From the NCBI RefSeq assembly GCF_013149275.1, contig NZ_JABGNA010000011.1:150415-214414 (forward strand): a stretch of 64,000 bases of DNA, given 5' to 3'. Under the pieces are notes generated by a model. The model worked only from the letters and a program-made list of their open reading frames with translations. It did not search any database and was not told the origin of the DNA. The first letter of the stretch is position 1. Every line of letters begins with the position of its first letter. The translations under genes and the position numbers were made by a program. This DNA comes from Mucilaginibacter sp. SG564. Its GTDB lineage: Bacteria; Bacteroidota; Bacteroidia; Sphingobacteriales; Sphingobacteriaceae. Shown one piece after another: positions 28,223-37,150 of this stretch.

Positions 28223-28993
28223 TTATGCCCCTTTCTTGGTCTGTAAACTTTCCATCAATTGCTCATACAGGTCATCGCTGGTGGTTTTATGTGGTTTCAA
28301 TTTTTTGATGGTTGGCCGTTTTCCTTTGGCTTTGGCCTTAATAATATTGAGCAGTTCACTATTATACTCATCTTTAAACTTGGAGATGTCAAAATGCTCG
28401 GTGTATTGCTTGATCAATGCCAAACCTACATCCAGTTCTTTTTTGGTGATACCAACATCATCGGAGATGTTTAAATCATCAGTAGGCCTGATCTCCTGCG
28501 CGAAACGGATACGGGTTACTAGCATCACGTTATCTGATGGGTGAACAATGCATAAACTTTCGGTATTGCGCAATACAAAACGAGCCAAACCCACCTTGCC
28601 CGATTTGAGCATGGCTTTTACCAAGAGCGCATAAGCTTTGTTAGAAGGGATATCAGGTTCGACATAATAGGACGTTTCATAATACATGGGATCGACGTCG
28701 GCCATATCCACAAAGTTCTCGATCTCGATCACTTTGCTTTTTTCGGGAGCCGCGTCGGCAAAGTCGCTTTCTTCCACTATTATATATTCGTCCTTAAGCT
28801 TATAGCCTTTAACGATCTTGTCATACGGCACTTCTTTGTGCGTTTGCTCGTTAACCCGCTGGTAACGGATCCGGGAATGATCCCTGCCATCCAGCATATC
28901 CAGGTCAAGGGAACTTGTTTGCACAGCCGAATACAACTTTATTGGGATGCTCACCAGTCCAAAACCGATAGCCCCTCTCCATATTGCCCTCAT
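28223..28993 (-). CDS. ku: Non-homologous end-joining protein Ku
   Basis: Bacterial Ku is a homodimeric ring that loads on double-strand ends and recruits LigD. The start at 28993 (MRAIWRGAIGFGLVSIPIKLYSAV) is the universal Ku N-terminus; further upstream codons in frame are not expected to be translated. The protein is 256 aa, a normal length, with VPYDKIVKGYKLKDEYIIVE and the basic C-terminal tail (AKAKGKRPTIKKLKPHKT) that contacts DNA and ligase. It is the first gene of the ku-ligD operon, one base from ligD. A TIR-like element lies 89 bases upstream of the start and may hold or displace its promoter. Confidence 0.96.
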   Translation of the reverse strand: MRAIWRGAIGFGLVSIPIKLYSAVQTSSLDLDMLDGRDHSRIRYQRVNEQTHKEVPYDKIVKGYKLKDEYIIVEESDFADAAPEKSKVIEIENFVDMADVDPMYYETSYYVEPDIPSNKAYALLVKAMLKSGKVGLARFVLRNTESLCIVHPSDNVMLVTRIRFAQEIRPTDDLNISDDVGITKKELDVGLALIKQYTEHFDISKFKDEYNSELLNIIKAKAKGKRPTIKKLKPHKTTSDDLYEQLMESLQTKKGA

Positions 28994-29081
28994 ACTAAAA
29001 TATTTAAGCGTATTTATAGTATAACCCAATTTACCTTGCCTGGTTTGCATCAAAATAAAATCATTCAACAATAGAGGCTAC

Positions 29082-29187
29082 AAAGTGGGTTTACACTTTT
29101 TCTTAAAAAAAAACAATTAACTATCTCACTATAAACTATATACATCAATGTAAACCCTAAATTATGTAAACCATGTAAACCCACTTT
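29082..29187 (+). repeat. TIR-like intergenic element, GTGGGTTTACA family, copy 2
   Basis: It has perfect 14-base ends: AAAGTGGGTTTACA at 29082-29095 and TGTAAACCCACTTT at 29174-29187. Three TGTAAACC units lie at the right end, as in the copy at 14015-14131, and GGTTTACACTTTTT occurs in both copies. The middle is AT-rich and non-coding. It lies between ku and the third susD. I see no clear target-site duplication. Confidence 0.75.
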
Positions 29188-29246
29188 TTAGTAGTTTAAT
29201 CAATTCAACCTACAAGGCTATCCGTCGCTTACGTATCTGAGTAATC

Positions 29247-29287
29247 AAAAAAAAGAGGCTGATCATGATTGATGATACAGCCTCTTT
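29247..29287 (-). terminator. Intrinsic terminator after third susD
   Basis: On the minus strand the stem AAAGAGGCTG/CAGCCTCTTT (arms 29252-29261 and 29278-29287) is followed by a T run. A second, weaker stem with the same AAGAGG/CCTCTT ends lies at about 29308-29338, closer to the SusD stop. Confidence 0.85.
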
Positions 29288-29347
29288 AGTATAGAAAATC
29301 AGTAAAAAAGAGGCGCCCACCATGGCGAGCCACCTCTTAATCAACTA

Positions 29348-30946
29348 TTACTTTACATCCCAGAATATTTTTGTTGTGCGGGTATCTTTAGCCTTCACCG
29401 TATTGTAATTGGTGTTAAAACCGGTTTCGATACTCGGATATACTAACCTGGTTGGCGGTGTAGTATAATTGGTTAGTTTACCCGCGCTTGGGAAAGTTAA
29501 CACAGGGTATTTGGTACGTCTGTATTCGCTCCAGGCCTGGGTACCTTGCATAAATCCAAAATGAACCCATTTCTGCACCCATATTTTTGCCAGTTTATCG
29601 GCTTGTGAGCCGGTATAAGCCACATTGGCTGCGGTTAAGAAAGTGGTAATATCTGCCGGGTTCAAAATTGGTTTAACACCTGTACCCAGGCTGTTCAGGT
29701 AAAAATAGAAGTAAACAGACTGACCTATCGCGGTTTCATAAGCCGCTTTGGCATCTCCGCCACCCCAACGTTCAAAAGCCTCTGCTTTCAGAAAATTCAC
29801 TTCTGGTGCAGTAATAACAATGCCCGGAAGCTTATTGTTGGTTAAAAACGTGGTTGAATCTACAACAGCAAATGCCGAAAAATTTGTTGAAGCGTCCTCA
29901 CTTCCCGTGTTTACAGGTTGCGCCTTATAATCCTTATTAGGAACCGGGTGATTAGGATCGGTGGTATTCATACCTTTGTCAAATATTACAGGTATCCTTG
30001 GGTCATTGGCTGGCTTCATTACTGTATTCAGCATGTAGTCGGGCGCACCATTGCTGCTGCCTTCTGTAAGCGCATTTTGTAATGAGCCGGTGTAGGTAGT
30101 CAATGGGGTAAGCAAAGCATCTGTTGCTGCCGGGCTGTAATTGGCCACGTTTCCACCATCCATTAATGGGTATGATGTGGGGTCGGCTAACATTTTCAAC
30201 ACTTCAGTTTTTGATCCTGCTTCGTCATAAAAAGACATACGCATCAGCAAACGCAAACGGATAGAATTGGCATAGCGTCTCCATTTATCAACGCTGCCAC
30301 CCAATAAAATATCCTGATTGGTAAATGACTTACTTGCCTGACCTGATAAAGTGGCCGTTTTGAAATAAGTAGAAGCAGCATCCAAACCGGCAATAAAGCT
30401 TTTGTATAGCGCTATCTGATCATCAAACTTAGGGTTTTTAACTATTGCGCTTGTTTCCAGGCTACCAGCCTCGCTAAACGGAATATCACCCCAGCAATCA
30501 ACCATTTGCGATGCCTGCTCGTATAAAGTTACGCGGGCAGCGTTCATGATCACATCATTATTTGCCTTATCTGTAGCCGACATCAGGTTATAATTAACTT
30601 CCATGGTACGGTACAAAGCCATTGGGCCATTAGCCGATCCATTGGGATGATAAAAATCCTCCCAGCGACTACCCATATATCCGTCATTGGGTTGATATAC
30701 AGTGTTAGTATTTGGCAAATATGATGTTTGTGAAAAATAGGCCGTGGCGGTTAATACAAACGTTCTGTAATGCCAGTACTCGGCCCTTACCCGTGTATTG
30801 TTCAGCATACCCGTAAACATGTACGGGATAGTTACCGTTGCTGTTTTTTCGGGGTTGTTAAATTTTTCGTCGATGCTTTTTTTGCAGCTTCCTAATGATA
30901 AGGCTACCAAAAACGCGTATCCTATATTTTTAAAATTCTTTTTCAT
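29348..30946 (-). CDS. SusD-like outer-membrane lipoprotein (SusD-like_2 type)
   Basis: This 532-aa lipoprotein has the lipobox LVALSLGSC with the acylated Cys at residue 22, followed by KKSIDEKFNNPEKTATVTIPYMFTGML. This N-terminus and the TYYLRL-free helical layout match the SusD/RagB-like branch (SusD-like_2) rather than the classic one. KANNDVIMNAARVTLYEQASQMVDCWGDIPFSEAG is the conserved segment. The C-terminus (AWSEYRRTKYPVL) is also typical. It starts 18 bases after the susC stop and is co-transcribed with it. The ROK repressor gene upstream suggests sugar control. Confidence 0.92.
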   Translation of the reverse strand: MKKNFKNIGYAFLVALSLGSCKKSIDEKFNNPEKTATVTIPYMFTGMLNNTRVRAEYWHYRTFVLTATAYFSQTSYLPNTNTVYQPNDGYMGSRWEDFYHPNGSANGPMALYRTMEVNYNLMSATDKANNDVIMNAARVTLYEQASQMVDCWGDIPFSEAGSLETSAIVKNPKFDDQIALYKSFIAGLDAASTYFKTATLSGQASKSFTNQDILLGGSVDKWRRYANSIRLRLLMRMSFYDEAGSKTEVLKMLADPTSYPLMDGGNVANYSPAATDALLTPLTTYTGSLQNALTEGSSNGAPDYMLNTVMKPANDPRIPVIFDKGMNTTDPNHPVPNKDYKAQPVNTGSEDASTNFSAFAVVDSTTFLTNNKLPGIVITAPEVNFLKAEAFERWGGGDAKAAYETAIGQSVYFYFYLNSLGTGVKPILNPADITTFLTAANVAYTGSQADKLAKIWVQKWVHFGFMQGTQAWSEYRRTKYPVLTFPSAGKLTNYTTPPTRLVYPSIETGFNTNYNTVKAKDTRTTKIFWDVK

Positions 30947-30964
30947 AATTAATAACTTGTCCGA

Positions 30965-33900
30965 TTAAAAATTCGCGTTTAATGAGAATCCAAAACTCCT
31001 GGTAGCCGGTGACGAACCTTCGTCAACACCCTGCCTATACCATTTGTCGCCGATTGGCGCTTCCGGATCCAGATTTTTTAGTGTGCGGTATATATACAAT
31101 AAGTTTCTGCCAACTAAAGAGAACCTTAAGTTGTTTAAGTGCAGCGCTTTATTCACGCTTGCAGGCAGTTTGTACCCGAACACTACTTCGCGCAATTTGA
31201 TGTAGTTATTTTTAAATACCGCGTTTTCGTTCACGGAGTTTTCGCCCCAATCGTAAGTATTTAAGTAATAGGTAGCCGCGTCAACAATGGTGCTATTTTT
31301 CTGTCCGCCGTCATTTACGCCTTCCAGTACAACGCCATCATGATAAGTTTTGCTACCGCTTGGCCCCGCGCCTAAGTGTTTGTTACCGCTACCGTCAATA
31401 TAGTATGCCAAACCCCCGTGTGCTTCATCACGATATTGCAGGGTACTCTCGTACATACCTGCAGCAGTACCGTATTTTAATGGGTTTGATACCATTTTAC
31501 CACCAAAACGGTAATCAACTAATACATCAAGTGAAAATCCTTTGTAGTTGAAAGTATTGGCTATACCACCTATAACTTTAGGTTGTATATTACCTGCATC
31601 TACATATCTTGACTTATCAATGGTATACAAACCATCACTGTTCACAATCTTGTTGCCGTTGGCATCTCTTGCTATCGGGTAAACCAATATGTTACCTATA
31701 AGTTGATTTGGCTGGGCCACAACCAATAATGCTGATTGATCACCTGTGTAGAAAGTAAGCCTGTCAAAACCAGGGGCCAGGTTATTTACTTTAGAACGGT
31801 TAATGGCAAAGTTCAAACGCACATCCCAACCAAATTTACCGGTTATCGGTTTGCCATTGAAGGCAACCTCAAAACCATCACTATGTAAAGTAGCGGCATT
31901 GGCTAACATGTTCGAAGCACCAGTTGTTGGCGCTACATTCAGTGCCATAATTACGTTTTTGACCTGATTGGTATAATAGGTGAAATCAAAACCTAAACGA
32001 TCTTTCAGGAAACGGGTCTCCAGGCCATACTCCTGCTCATATTTCATCTCGGGTTTCAACTGCAGGTTACCATAGGTACCATCAATAGTAAGCTGGGTAA
32101 CAGAGCCGTTTTGTGTTTGTAACGATGATTGATTGTACAGTACGTTCGGCACATATCTTGCCGCCTTATTACCAACCACACCATATGAAGCCCTTAGTTT
32201 TCCATAGCTGATAAATTCGGGTAATATGAACGCGTCTGAAAATACAAACCCACCATTTACAGATGGGTAGAAATAGGTGTTATTTTTTACAGGAAGTGTT
32301 GAAGCCGACTCATTACGGGCAGTACCCTCTAAAAATAGGTAGTTTTTATAGTTAAAGTTTACCACACCGAAAAAAGCCTGACTTTTCTGATACCCCCGTG
32401 TAGCGGTTGTATTTGCCACACCAAATGAGTTTGTTATAGAAAAGAAGTTTTCGGTTACTAAACCACCGTTGGTACCTGATGACTGATCAAGATAGGTTTC
32501 GCTGCGCGAAGTATAACCACCGCTTACAGACATGCTCAGGTCATTAGTCAGTTTTGGCGAATAGGTTAACAATAAATCCCCATAAGTAGTAGAATATTGT
32601 GCTTTGCTAACACCATAGTAACCAGTACTTGACGCGCCGTTAAATGCTGTTGGATACTCGTTATATTGTTGCGATTCGGTATTACGACCGGTATAATCAC
32701 TACCTATACGACCACGGAACTTCAGATTTTTAATTACATCCCAGTTTAAGGTAGCGCTGGTGATCAACCTGTTTTCGGTTTCATCTTCGCTGTTTTTTAA
32801 TTGGGTCCAGAAGAAATCCATAATATCCGCGCCACTCATATTGTATTTAAAAGCCTCGGATGGGTTCCTTTGCTGGTTGGCCAAGGTTACATACTTGTAT
32901 CCAGCTGAGGTTTGATAATTATCCAGTAATACATCCGCTTTTTCTGACCGGTTTAAAAAGCCGCCAAAGTTGGCTAAAACACGACCAAGCTGGTACGGAC
33001 GATTATGTGTTAAAGTATTTACATAGCTGGCAACGATGTCTGTACTTATTTTGTCGCTTAACTTAACTGTTGTGTTTAAGTTAAATGAGTTTTTTTGCTG
33101 TTTTTGACCGCGTTGTATACCGGTATAATCCAAACGGGTTGCCGATAAGCGGTAGTTAACCTTATCTGTTTGGTTGGAGATAGCAATATTGGCGTTTGAG
33201 CTATATCCTGTTTGAAACAGGTCTTTATAGTTATTGGGTTGTGGCGTATAATCTCTGATCTCACCATCCCACCATCTGATCTTCTGGCCTTCCATTTTAG
33301 GACCGAATTGCGCGTATGAGCTAAAACGCGGCCTGAAACCTGACGGCGAATTTGGATCGGCTAACCAGCCATCTTCGGTAAAACCACCGGAAAGATTGGT
33401 TGCACGATCATAACCAGGGCCATAAACGTTTTGAAAATTTGGTGTAAAAGCAACCTGCTCGGCAGTACCAACATAGTTGAAATCAACACCAAGACCTCTT
33501 GATTTAGAACCTTTTTTGGTTGTGATAACGATAGCGCCGCTCATCGCATCAGATCCGTAAAGAGCTGTAGCACTTGCGCCTTTCAATACGGTAAGGCTTT
33601 CAATGTCCTGTGGATTGATATCCAGGATACCATTACCCCTGATACGCTGGTCAGACCAGTAACCGTCGTTATTTGAACCGCCGGCGCCGGCCTCGCTATT
33701 GTTACGGATGATAACACCATCCACCACATACAGCGGTTGGGTATTATAGTTAAGCGAGTTGATACCACGTATCTGTACGTTTACGGCACTGCTTGAACCA
33801 CCCGGAGCTGTAGTGATCTTAACACCCGGAGCCTTACCATACAATGCGGAAGCAAAGTTCGTATTACCGGCCTCTGTTAGTTGTTTTGCGGTAACCGTTG

Positions 33901-34276
33901 TGGTAGCATAACCCAGCGATTTTTCCTGGCGCTTAATACCAAACGAAGTAACTACTACCTCGTTTAATTCGCCTTGCCCGGTGGCCAATGTTACGTTGAT
34001 CACGGCATTATCGCCAACGGTAACTTCTTTTGCAGCGTAACCTACAGAAGAAAATTTTAGCACCGCGCCTTTGGTTACTTTGATGCTGTAAGCACCGCTC
34101 GAATTGGTTTGCGTGCCCGTGGTTGTGCCCTTAATTACCACAGTTACACCGGGTAATGGGCCGGTGTCATCGCGCACCACTCCCGTAACATTTGTTTGGG
34201 CAAATACGTTTGCCGAGATAAAAAGAGGCAGTAGCAGGACCACCCACTTTTTCAAGTTTAGATAAAATTGTTGCAT
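30965..34276 (-). CDS. SusC/RagA family TonB-dependent outer-membrane transporter
   Basis: This 1103-aa TonB-dependent transporter has a signal peptide (LKKWVVLLLPLFISANVFAQ). A carboxypeptidase-regulatory-like domain follows (about 28-105; VTGVVRDDTGPLPGVTVVIKG), then ELNEVVVTSFGIKRQEKSLG, a plug with SVNVQIRG-type motif (AVNVQIRGINSLNYNTQPLY), and a barrel ending FGFSLNANF. No STN domain is present. It lies between the ROK regulator gene (42 bases upstream) and its SusD partner, all on the minus strand. ROK, susC and susD therefore look like one transcription unit controlled by a sugar-sensing repressor. Confidence 0.95.
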   Translation of the reverse strand: MQQFYLNLKKWVVLLLPLFISANVFAQTNVTGVVRDDTGPLPGVTVVIKGTTTGTQTNSSGAYSIKVTKGAVLKFSSVGYAAKEVTVGDNAVINVTLATGQGELNEVVVTSFGIKRQEKSLGYATTTVTAKQLTEAGNTNFASALYGKAPGVKITTAPGGSSSAVNVQIRGINSLNYNTQPLYVVDGVIIRNNSEAGAGGSNNDGYWSDQRIRGNGILDINPQDIESLTVLKGASATALYGSDAMSGAIVITTKKGSKSRGLGVDFNYVGTAEQVAFTPNFQNVYGPGYDRATNLSGGFTEDGWLADPNSPSGFRPRFSSYAQFGPKMEGQKIRWWDGEIRDYTPQPNNYKDLFQTGYSSNANIAISNQTDKVNYRLSATRLDYTGIQRGQKQQKNSFNLNTTVKLSDKISTDIVASYVNTLTHNRPYQLGRVLANFGGFLNRSEKADVLLDNYQTSAGYKYVTLANQQRNPSEAFKYNMSGADIMDFFWTQLKNSEDETENRLITSATLNWDVIKNLKFRGRIGSDYTGRNTESQQYNEYPTAFNGASSTGYYGVSKAQYSTTYGDLLLTYSPKLTNDLSMSVSGGYTSRSETYLDQSSGTNGGLVTENFFSITNSFGVANTTATRGYQKSQAFFGVVNFNYKNYLFLEGTARNESASTLPVKNNTYFYPSVNGGFVFSDAFILPEFISYGKLRASYGVVGNKAARYVPNVLYNQSSLQTQNGSVTQLTIDGTYGNLQLKPEMKYEQEYGLETRFLKDRLGFDFTYYTNQVKNVIMALNVAPTTGASNMLANAATLHSDGFEVAFNGKPITGKFGWDVRLNFAINRSKVNNLAPGFDRLTFYTGDQSALLVVAQPNQLIGNILVYPIARDANGNKIVNSDGLYTIDKSRYVDAGNIQPKVIGGIANTFNYKGFSLDVLVDYRFGGKMVSNPLKYGTAAGMYESTLQYRDEAHGGLAYYIDGSGNKHLGAGPSGSKTYHDGVVLEGVNDGGQKNSTIVDAATYYLNTYDWGENSVNENAVFKNNYIKLREVVFGYKLPASVNKALHLNNLRFSLVGRNLLYIYRTLKNLDPEAPIGDKWYRQGVDEGSSPATRSFGFSLNANF

Positions 34277-34318
34277 GAAAATTAATTAATTGAGTTAAAA
34301 AAAGACCTTTAGGTGTGC

Positions 34319-35500
34319 TTATGCAGGTTCGGAAATATTGGCCTGCGGACTAAGTTTGTACAGATTTTCGATCACGGTGGTTACGCCCCCTAACAGTTGC
34401 GCATCGTTACCCAGATTAGAGACCGCAAGTTGGGTGTAGGTGGTTAAATGCGGTATGCAATGCTCATTCATGGCCTGCTGAATGGGGCTAAGCCATAGTT
34501 TGCCTATAACACTGCCCTTTCCGCTTAAAATAATACTTTCGGGATTCATCAGGTGCAACAGGATAGCCAAACCCTGACCAATGAAATAAGCAGCTTCGGA
34601 AATTATTTTTACAGCAAAGGCATCTCCTTTAAGTGCTTCATCAATAATATTATCGGCCGATATGGTATCATATTTTACCAGGCTGCTTACCTGCCCTTGC
34701 TTTAAGCCTTCGGTAGCTTTGGCTTCAATAGCCAGCAAAGATGCTTCCGTTTCCAAACAGCCTTGTTTACCGCATGAACATAGCTTTCCGTTTTTGTGGA
34801 GTGGTAAGTGGCTAAACTCGCCGGCAAAGCCGCTATGTCCCTTAAATATTTCTTTATTGATGATCATTCCTAAACCAACACCCCAACCGAGGTTAATGAT
34901 CATGGAATTATTACGGGCGATAGGTAGCCCGAATTTTTGCTCGGCAAGAGCTATAGATGTGGAATCGTTTTCGATAAATACGGGTAATTTAACCTGTCTG
35001 GCAATATAAGTCACTAAGGTTTCATCGGGAGATTTGAGAAAACTTAGGTTGTTACCCTGAAAAGCGTCAATAAACCCTGGCATTGTAATACCTACAGCCA
35101 AAAATTTATCATGTGGCAAAGCAGACTTAATAACGGTAGCGTTGATATGTGCTATAAGCGAATGAATAGCATTGCTGTTGTCGCTCAATTTCAGCTCAAA
35201 TTCCTGTACATCGCCCACAAACTCATTGTTCATGTTCACAATCACAATGCGTGTCACAAATTGGTTCATGCCCACCGAGATGATATATCCGGTATCAGCT
35301 ATCAAAGAGTAGGTTGCAGGTTTACGGCCACCGCTTGATGTTCTTATGCCAATCTCTTTTACAATATTTAACTTGACTAAATCGGCTACCCCTTTGGTTA
35401 CATACGGAATGCTTCTGCCCGTGTCAATACTCAGGTCGGCTAGCGAGGCTGTCTTACTGTAATACAGCGCTTTAATCAGATCAATATTTTTAAAAAGCAT
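34319..35500 (-). CDS. ROK family transcriptional regulator (NagC/XylR-like)
   Basis: This 393-aa protein has an N-terminal winged helix (about 10-65; KTASLADLSIDTGRSIPYVTKGVADLV) fused to a ROK sugar-kinase-fold domain. The ROK zinc motif is intact as GKLCSCGKQGCLETEAS (Cys-x-Cys-x4-Cys). Other ROK blocks are GVGLGMIINKEIFKGHSGFAGE and FIENDSTSIALAEQ. Such proteins repress sugar genes and let go on binding a sugar or sugar phosphate. It precedes susC by 42 bases on the same strand and is divergent from a GH29 fucosidase gene, so it probably controls both directions from the 116-base AT-rich gap. The inducer may be fucose-related, by context only. Confidence 0.93.
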   Translation of the reverse strand: MLFKNIDLIKALYYSKTASLADLSIDTGRSIPYVTKGVADLVKLNIVKEIGIRTSSGGRKPATYSLIADTGYIISVGMNQFVTRIVIVNMNNEFVGDVQEFELKLSDNSNAIHSLIAHINATVIKSALPHDKFLAVGITMPGFIDAFQGNNLSFLKSPDETLVTYIARQVKLPVFIENDSTSIALAEQKFGLPIARNNSMIINLGWGVGLGMIINKEIFKGHSGFAGEFSHLPLHKNGKLCSCGKQGCLETEASLLAIEAKATEGLKQGQVSSLVKYDTISADNIIDEALKGDAFAVKIISEAAYFIGQGLAILLHLMNPESIILSGKGSVIGKLWLSPIQQAMNEHCIPHLTTYTQLAVSNLGNDAQLLGGVTTVIENLYKLSPQANISEPA

Positions 35501-35541
35501 ATAGCAGGAGGTTGTATATGCATATTTAAAAAAAATAATTT

Positions 35542-35566
35542 AATTAAAAAAGAAATCTTTTTAATT
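35542..35566. promoter_or_regulatory. Candidate ROK operator
   Basis: AATTAAAAA and TTTTTAATT are exact complements around the 7-base spacer AGAAATC. The site lies in the very AT-rich gap between the divergent ROK and GH29 genes, 42 bases ahead of the ROK start and 51 ahead of the GH29 start. AT-rich dyads of this form suit NagC/Mlc-type regulators, but the low complexity of the region weakens the case. Confidence 0.4.
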
Positions 35567-35616
35567 TTTTTAAAAAGTTTAGTAATAGTTTATAATCTTA
35601 ATAATTACTTTTGAAA

Positions 35617-36965
35617 ATGTTCAAAAAGTTATCACACCTGCTTGTGGTATTGTTTACCATATTGTACACGGGTTATGCACAAGCACAACACCGCGTAGCC
35701 CCCGATGAGATCAAACAAAAAATGCAATGGTTTGCCGATGCCAAGCTGGGCATATTTATTCATTACGGCATTTACTCCGTAAAAGGGATAGATGAAAGCT
35801 GGAGCTTTCATAACAAAAAGATCAGCTATCCCGATTATATGAGCCAGTTAAAAGGCTTTACGGCAAGCCAGTATAAACCTAATGAACTGGCCGACCTGAT
35901 TAAGGAAAGTGGTGCCCGGTACGCGGTAATGACTACCAAACACCACGATGGCGTAGCTTTATGGAACAGCAAATACGGTGCGCTGAACGTAGTGCAGAAA
36001 ACTCCTGCTAAACGGGACCTGTTAAAACCACTGTATGATGCCTTGCGCGCACGCGGTATAAAAGCAGGCGCCTATTTTTCGCTGATAGATTGGAGCCACG
36101 CCGATTATCCAGGTTTTTTAAAGGACAGCAGCCGCTACCAGGTAAAAGACAAGCCTGCTAAATGGGCTAATATTTAACTTTTATGAACGGGCAACTGGAT
36201 GAATTGGCCAAACAATACAATCCCGACCTTTGGTGGTTTGATGGCGACTGGGAACACAGTGCCGAAGAATGGGACGCCACCGGGGTACGGCAAAAACTGT
36301 TAGGTTACAATCCCAATACCATCATCAATGGACGCTTACAGGGTTATGGCGACTATGATACACCCGAACAAAACTTCCCGGTATCCAGACCGGTCTACAA
36401 ATGGTGGGAACTTTGCATGACCATTAATGATAACTGGGGTTACCAGCCGCAGGACAAAAACTTTAAAACCCCTTATGAGATCATCAGCATTTTTACTGAT
36501 GCTGTTAGTTACGGTGGAAATTTACTGTTGGATATTGGCCCTAAAGGTGATGGCAGCATCCCTCCGGAAGAAGTAAACCTGCTTAAAGAACTGGGCGCCT
36601 GGAACAAAAAAAATGGCGAAGGCGTTTTTAATACCATTGCCGGAATGCCACAGGGTCATTATTATGGCGCAAGTACCCTATCAAAAGATTCAACAATCTT
36701 ATACCTGTTCGTGCCAGCCAAAACCAGCGCACCGGTATTGATAAAAGGCTTAAAAAACAGCATTAAAAAAGTATGCGTACTGGGCAGCGATGCACCGCTC
36801 ACCTATAAAATTGTTGGCAAAATATCCTGGAGCGTTGTGCCAGGCCTAACCTTCATCACTATCCCCGAAAACCTTCAGGACAAGTATATGTCCGTAATAA
36901 AAGTTGAATTGAATGGCAAACTTGATCTTTACCGGGGCAAGGGTGGCTTTTTGACTAATGAGTAA
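35617..36965 (+). pseudogene. Alpha-L-fucosidase GH29, interrupted by a one-base frameshift
   Basis: The N-terminal frame (35617-36177) has a signal peptide (MFKKLSHLLVVLFTILYTGYAQAQ), the conserved FADAKLGIFIHYGIYSV, and the family His pair in TTKHHDGVALWNS. It stops at TAA after KPAKWANI. A second frame (36183-36965) opens at once with MNGQLDELAKQYNPDLWWFDGDW, where the Asp of WFDG is the GH29 nucleophile, and ends with the C-terminal beta domain. Adding one T to the TTT at 36173-36175 restores KWANILTFMNGQLDEL, which fits the family, and gives 449 residues, a normal length. So the gene is either newly broken or mis-sequenced. The intact enzyme would release L-fucose in the periplasm. It diverges from the ROK/susCD unit. 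Confidence 0.9.
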
Positions 36966-37018
36966 AACGTTAGCAAAAATTCATCACGGTCTTGCTAGGT
37001 AAGACCACATCATCACCA

Positions 37019-37103
37019 CGTCATTGCGAGCGTAGCGTGGCAATCCCTAAAATACAGGGCGGCTCTGCCCATCGGGGATTGCCACGCTACGCTCGCAATG
37101 ACG
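37019..37103. repeat. REP-like palindrome, GTCATTGCGAGCGTAGCGTGG type, 29-bp perfect arms
   Basis: Arms 37019-37047 and 37075-37103 are exact complements; they begin CGTCATTGCGAGCGTAGCGT. The 27-base centre includes GGGCGGCTCTGCCC, a smaller hairpin. It lies between two convergent genes (GH29 and Gfo/Idh/MocA). The first 12 bases match the element at 45239, though the rest of the arms differ. Confidence 0.9.
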
Positions 37104-37150
37104 GGTTTTTATTTCCCTAACAGCTCAGCAATAAATATATTTCGCCAGGG

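Noticed and set aside
25727..28993. Phage or mobile origin for the ku-ligD operon
   Set aside because: There is no integrase, attachment site or transposase; base composition looks like the neighbours, and such operons are usual in soil bacteria.
37019..37103. CRISPR or tandem repeat
   Set aside because: The repeats are single palindromes scattered in gaps, not regularly spaced units with spacers.
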